A DNA stretch of 64,000 nt from Psoroptes ovis (lineage: Eukaryota; Arthropoda; Arachnida; Sarcoptiformes; Psoroptidae). The position numbers and the translations under genes are program-made. Each line of letters opens with the position of its first letter. The first letter of the stretch is position 1. Location of the stretch: the NCBI GenBank assembly GCA_002943765.1, contig PQWQ01000019.1:434001-498000 (forward strand), in the 5' to 3' direction. The notes beneath the pieces were generated by a model, which saw only the letters and a list, made by a program, of their open reading frames with translations, had not been told where the DNA came from and made no database searches. This document shows, piece after piece, positions 58,714-64,000 of this stretch.

Positions 58714-61700
58714 TCAATAATGTTTACTATCAATAATTTTTAAATGTTTTTCTTCAAATACCAATGGTAATATGTAGCGTCTATTGATGCATAGATATTA
58801 AGAGAAAATTAATCATTTTTGAAATTTGAAGAGTTAAAACTTACCTGATTGGTATCATCAATGCAATCATAAACGGGAAAAATAGCCGAAAACTTTTCCA
58901 TGGACAAAAACCAACAAACGTAATCAATGCCAGTAATGATAGCTGTGTGGCCGTAAAACAATGTACAGTACGTTGTGGTACATGACGTAAATATGATGTT
59001 GGTGGATATGAATGCTGCGTGTGTAAAGATATTTTCGAATGAAATTAAAAAAATTTGAATTGAAATTCGAAAAAATACCTGTTCAGTCAACACAAGTACA
59101 ACACGATCATGTATTGAATTATTGCGTAACGTTGATATTGCGCAATATAAAAATAATCCACATAAAACAGCAACAGGTATGTTGGATAATGAATTCGGTA
59201 CCAAATAAACAACAGCACCAATCATTAAATGAACGAGTACACCGGTAACACGTGTTTCACGTACTTGAACAACAACATATGATTTTGCTGAATTATGTTG
59301 TGTATCAGTAGCCGGTACAACATCAGCCAGCAAACGTGCATGTAGCGGTGAATGTGGTAATACACCATAAATCCATGGCAAACCAATCATCGATAATACA
59401 GCATTCAACGAACCGAGTACGAATAAATCCCAGTGGAATGCGCTACCTTTTTTCAAATGATTTGATGGTGATCCGACGATCGATGCACAAACTGATTGTG
59501 CAATGAAAAATAACATTGATAGGAAAAATCCTAAAAATGCAGCCAAACCAATCGTTGTCGGTGTCAGTGATGTGAATGATGCTAAACGCCATTCAAAATC
59601 GGCACTGATAACGAATGAATCAGCTGAAATTTTGAATTTTAAAAAATCAATCAAAATGAATCAGAATAATTAACATCACCACTTACTGTGAACATCACGA
59701 AATAAAAATGATCCAATCAAACTAAAAGAAATTACTGATAATGGCAATGCATAATCAGCTAATGTATTACGTAGTATTGAATTTAAATATGGTCTAAAAA
59801 GGGGTTAAAAAATTCGAATTAAAATAAATTCAAATAATCAAAGATAACCTTACGTTGAACTAAAATTATAAAGCAATACAGCCATTGCAACAGTTCCGAG
59901 CATTAGGAATAAAAACAATATACTTTTAGCTGGTAAACAATCTTGATAATCATCATCGAAATTATCATTGGTTAAATTATAATTATTGGTGATATTATTA
60001 TTAATAGTGATATTATCATTACCAATACTGATACTGCTATTATTGATACTGATATTCATCATATTCATATCGTTATTATTATCGTAATAATAATTATTAT
60101 AATAATTATAATTACTTGGTTCAAAACAATAATGTTTTTTAAAACTTTCATTACATTCTTTTAATGCTGCAGCTGTGAATGCAACAAATACGAATGTGGC
60201 AAATATTTCTTCAGTACTACGTGTAACGTAACGCATTAAATTTGATACATTCAATAGGGCATAAAGAATCAAATAAAATGCACAAAAACAACCAACAGCT
60301 GCATATAAATCAAGAAAATTTACATTCCAATCAATCGATGCTTGATATACAATTTTAACATATAATGTCAATGGTGCTGTCGTAGCAATAATAACTAATG
60401 GTTGACCGCTAAATAATGCAAATATTAGCCCACCGATTGCTTGTCCAATAAGACCTTGTTTAGGACCAATCAGACCATGTGTATTATGTTCGTTGACAAC
60501 ACCGAATGCAATCGGTGGTAGGATACAAGCGAAAAATATTGATAATACTGCTGCCGATACTTTTGATAGTGTATTTTTACCATAAATACCATCGGTAAAA
60601 TCACTGATATAATATTTGAAACGGCGACGAAAATCATCGGACAGACCTTTGCCAAATTTAAAACTTTGTTTCTATTGATGGATAATGAGATCATTATAAT
60701 CAAAGAATGGAAACAATTGACAACTCACCTGTTGTTTAGCTAAATAATCCGGATTATTTTCAAATTTATCCAGCGAAAATGATTTAAATCTTTTTGATGA
60801 CTGTCGTCGTTTAAGATATGTAACACGTTCCGAAATTTGCCTACAAAATTCTGCTTGTGTATCACATTGTGATAATGATATTCTTAGTGTTGAATCGGCA
60901 AACAATGATGCAAATGTACGTGCAATTTCAAATGCTGATTTAGATGTTTTCTAAATAATTTTTTTTCAAACAAATAATTAAGGAATTCAATCAAATTATT
61001 GAATAAACAATACCTCTTTCAATGGTACTAATACTAATACAATGAACTGGACATGCCGCAATGTGGGCCCAAAATTACTTGGACGATACAACCGGGCAAT
61101 TACAATACGACGTGCAGGTAAATTATTGACGGATGCACTAAAGATTTGTAGAAGCGGGAAAATTCAAAAAATTTAAAATAATCAATCAAAATGATCATCA
61201 CTTACAATGTACATAACCATGTTGGATCATGTAGATATTCACCATTTTCAGTATGATAAATACCTTGAAGAAAATCGCTCAATTGAAATGCATTTTTTGC
61301 ATCATATAATGATGCACGTGCTTCAGATAATAATGTACCATTCAAATCATTATGGATTGCCTTTGATTTGTATTAAATGATAACATAAGAATAATCAAAA
61401 ATCAAATAAAATTCAAAAAACTCACCATTAACATTTGATCAATAATCTCTTCGACTGAATCACCTTCCAAATCCAATAATACACATGGATTCGAGAGGAA
61501 TGATTTAACATCTCTACCAGCACGTACTTCATTATTAAAATTTTTTGGCCGTACAACTTCATTACGTAGCCGTGAAATCAATACTTCAGTATGTGGAATA
61601 ATTAATCGTCGATTATTGAAATCATTATGAATTGTTAACATATTTTCATCGTATTCATCATAATATTCATCATCACCATTATTATTATCGATATAATTAT

Positions 61701-62769
61701 TATTAAAAATAGTAATATTTTGATTAAAACTATTATTAGCATCATCATCATTATTATTCATCAAATGATTATGACGATGATTTTTATGATGATTATTATT
61801 AGCAACAATAATACCAACACCATTATGATGATGATGATGATCATTCATTGTTGAACCATTATCATTCATATCTTGACTATCACTATCATATTCAGTTTCA
61901 TCTGCATTCGATGTTTGTATCAAGCTTGTTATCGTATCAAAACAATTTGTCGTAGTTGAATATGGTGATTGATCATCATTATTACTGTTATTGTATTGAT
62001 TGAATGTATGAACAGTAAATCGACCAATACGATTCGAATTGTTGATTGTGGTGGGCGATGATGAATAATCATTCATTTGTTTTGACTGTTGCTGTTGCTG
62101 TTGTTGTTGTTGTTGTTTATACTTTGTTGGTTGTTTATTGTTATTAGCACTATTATTACGTGATATCGTTAAATATGGATCAATTATCACTGGATTCAGC
62201 TTTGATTTTCGATTAATTATCTTGGTCGTTTCATCTGCATAACAATCATCATCATCTTCATCATCATTATCGATATTAATATCGATATCATTTGTATTAT
62301 TATTATTGTTTTTATCATTATTTGAATCTATTACTAAATCATTTGATGAGTTCAATATCGTTATCTCTACTTGATCTCGACGTTCACCATCGATATCTTT
62401 AGTCTTATTATTATCACCACTTTGACGATTCATAGCAATCATCGAATCAGATGTTGTAGTCGTCGTCATAATCGAAGATGATGATAATGGTTTAAAAGAT
62501 AATGAACGGTTGGTGGTGGTGGCCGCTGCCGATGATGAAGATAATGAAACGACCGATGATGATACTGATGGTGATGGTGATATCGGTGTTATATTACAGT
62601 GATTCGGTGATATGAATGAATCATTTAGGCTTCTGGTACTACTGCTGGTGGTCACGGTACTAATGTTTAGATTTGATCGTCGCTGTTGCTGCTGTTGGGG
62701 TTGAATGGTGCCGATGATATCATTACGATTGACGACGATATTATGATCAGATAATTTTCGATTCATCAT
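58714..62769 (-). CDS. SLC4-family transporter, SLC4A11-like
   Basis: Plasma-membrane transporter of the bicarbonate-transporter (SLC4) family, closest in motif pattern to SLC4A11 (proton/ammonia/borate-linked) rather than the chloride-bicarbonate exchangers. Nine exons, highest coordinate first: 62769-61426, 61360-61206, 61137-61014, 60950-60729, 60671-59854, 59793-59687, 59623-59079, 59014-58845, 58780-58714; all in phase, 1183 residues. Residues 1-390 are low complexity. The cytosolic domain follows (RDVKSFLSNPCVLLDLEGDS, EIIDQMLM). The membrane domain begins in exon 5 with LGQAIGG-like GLIGQAIGGLIFALFSGQPL, TTAPLTLYVKIVY, RSTEEIFATFVFVAF. An extracellular loop near 803-856 carries Asn-rich sequence with several N-X-S/T sequons. 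Later come GLPWIYGVLPHSPLHARLLA, LCGLFLYCAISTLR and PFMIALMIPIRRYILP. The 67-bp last exon ends KHLKIIDSKHY. The ATG at 62769 is one of two adjacent Mets. Confidence 0.9.
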
Positions 62770-64000
62770 CGTCAACAATCAAATAAATTTGTTTTAAATG
62801 GTGAAATATTATTATTTGAACGAAATAATAAGCAAAAAAAAAAAAAAACAAATAAAAAAAAATTCAAACTTGAAATTTTTCAAACTTGAAAAATCATAAA
62901 CCAATCGATTGAATCAATGATTGATTGAATGATTAATTGTTCAAAAAAACTGTTGTATTTTTTTCGTTGCCTCCAGCAAACAATGATGATTGATGATCGA
63001 TTAATAATCAATAATCAATTGATGAAAATTGATTAATCAATAATCAATATTAATGAGTCAATTAATAGTGGTACATACACACACACACACACACATTTCG
63101 ATGAATACATGAGCATTTAAAAGCTTCAGCTACATCAGCATCAGCACATCCAATGATCAATTAACAAATTGAATAAACCAAAAATTAAAAATCACAAATT
63201 AAAATTAATTTAAAATATCACAAATTTGAATCATAAATCACAAATCGAATCAAATCCAATTAAATTAATTCAATCACATTAAATCAAAATTTTTAAATAA
63301 ATTTACATGCATCAAAGCATGTAATGACACACATATGATCAATCACATATAGATACATACAGATACAAAGATAGATGATACATTAACACACCAATACACA
63401 CGCATATATCACCGAAATTAAATATTAATAATAATAATTTCCAAAAGGAAATGACGAATGATTTTGATTTGAAAAGTTGATCGCAGATGATTTTTGTTGT
63501 TGTTGTTGTTACTGTTGTAATTATTCAAAATTACACATGTCCACAAGTCATTTAAATCATTGAATTAAATCATTAAATTTCAAATTTAAATCAATTTGAT
63601 TCAATGTGAACAAATAAACACTGAGAATAAGAACATTTTGTAATTTCATTCAGATGGAAAACTTGTTTCGTTGTTGTTGTTGTTGTTTTTGAGCTCTTCA
63701 GTAGACAATTTCGAACAATTTACGAAGATTTAAAAAGAGGTAAAACTATTCGATTATCGATGATAATTGTCGATGGTATTTCACTTTACTATGGTGTAAT
63801 GTTTAATCTTGGTTTTTTTGCTGTTTTGACGGGGAATTTTTTATTTTTTCTACGATTCTGTAATCGTCTGTGGAAATTTTTCAAATTATTTGATTCGATT
63901 GATTAACTGGTTGACCATCGATATTATTCAATTTGATTGGTCATATGAATGAATGTCTGTTACTGGTTATTTCGCTGTGTTTCTCTCTCATTGAATCACA
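62770..64000. other. Upstream region of the SLC4 gene
   Basis: Presumed 5' flank and leader of the transporter gene. It contains poly-A runs just upstream of the start codon, a CA microsatellite near 63074-63094, and AT-rich sequence. No exon and no MITE were seen up to the window end. Confidence 0.5.

Overview
The window is eukaryotic nuclear DNA, AT-rich, with short spliceosomal introns (about 45 to 300 bp, GT-AG with one GC-AG). Its coding exons are full of Asn, Asp, Ser, Gln and His homopolymers, and its spacers are littered with tiny inverted-repeat elements. Innexin, otopetrin, two NRF-type acyltransferases and an insulin-receptor-like kinase place it in an invertebrate animal. Composition and compact genes suggest an acariform mite, for example a house-dust-mite relative; this is inference, since no database could be searched. 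I found no tRNA, rRNA or CRISPR array.

Layout. 1-227 (-): first exon of an innexin, cut by the window edge. 2963-4806 (+): secreted low-complexity protein. 6269-9409 (+): single-exon otopetrin-like proton channel. 9529-13781 (-) and 19697-23061 (-): two NRF-6-type membrane acyltransferases sharing the same terminal intron plan, separated by about 5 kb with a possible gene relic. 18805-19524 (-): a low-complexity open frame that may be an alternative tail of the second acyltransferase. 23611-27050 (-): large unknown protein. 27592-27948 (-): small membrane protein. 28319-28696 (-): 101-aa secreted protein with a TATA box. 31159-31751 (+): glycine-rich secreted protein. 32484-33856 (+): unknown coiled-coil protein. 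34347-38920 (-): insulin-receptor-like tyrosine kinase with a reduced ectodomain. 38921-49060: 10 kb without a recognisable complete gene. 49061-49729 (+): basic unknown protein. 50001-52690 (-): UBF-like Pol I factor with five HMG boxes. 53502-54092 (-): coiled-coil protein, divergent from eIF2A at 54560-56276 (+). 57034-58239 (+): single-pass membrane protein. 58714-62769 (-): nine-exon SLC4A11-like transporter, complete.

The genes do not form one pathway. They mix housekeeping functions (UBF, eIF2A) with membrane transport and signalling (innexin, otopetrin, SLC4, receptor kinase, acyltransferases).

The most notable signals outside ordinary genes are 17 copies of an 81-bp mariner-type hairpin MITE with TA target duplications, and two piggyBac-type MITEs with TTAA, one filling most of an intron. 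The most notable gene-level signals are the receptor kinase that keeps an insulin-receptor L1 domain but apparently lacks the cysteine-rich and L2 domains, and an acyltransferase pair in which one copy has lost the conserved RX10H histidine.
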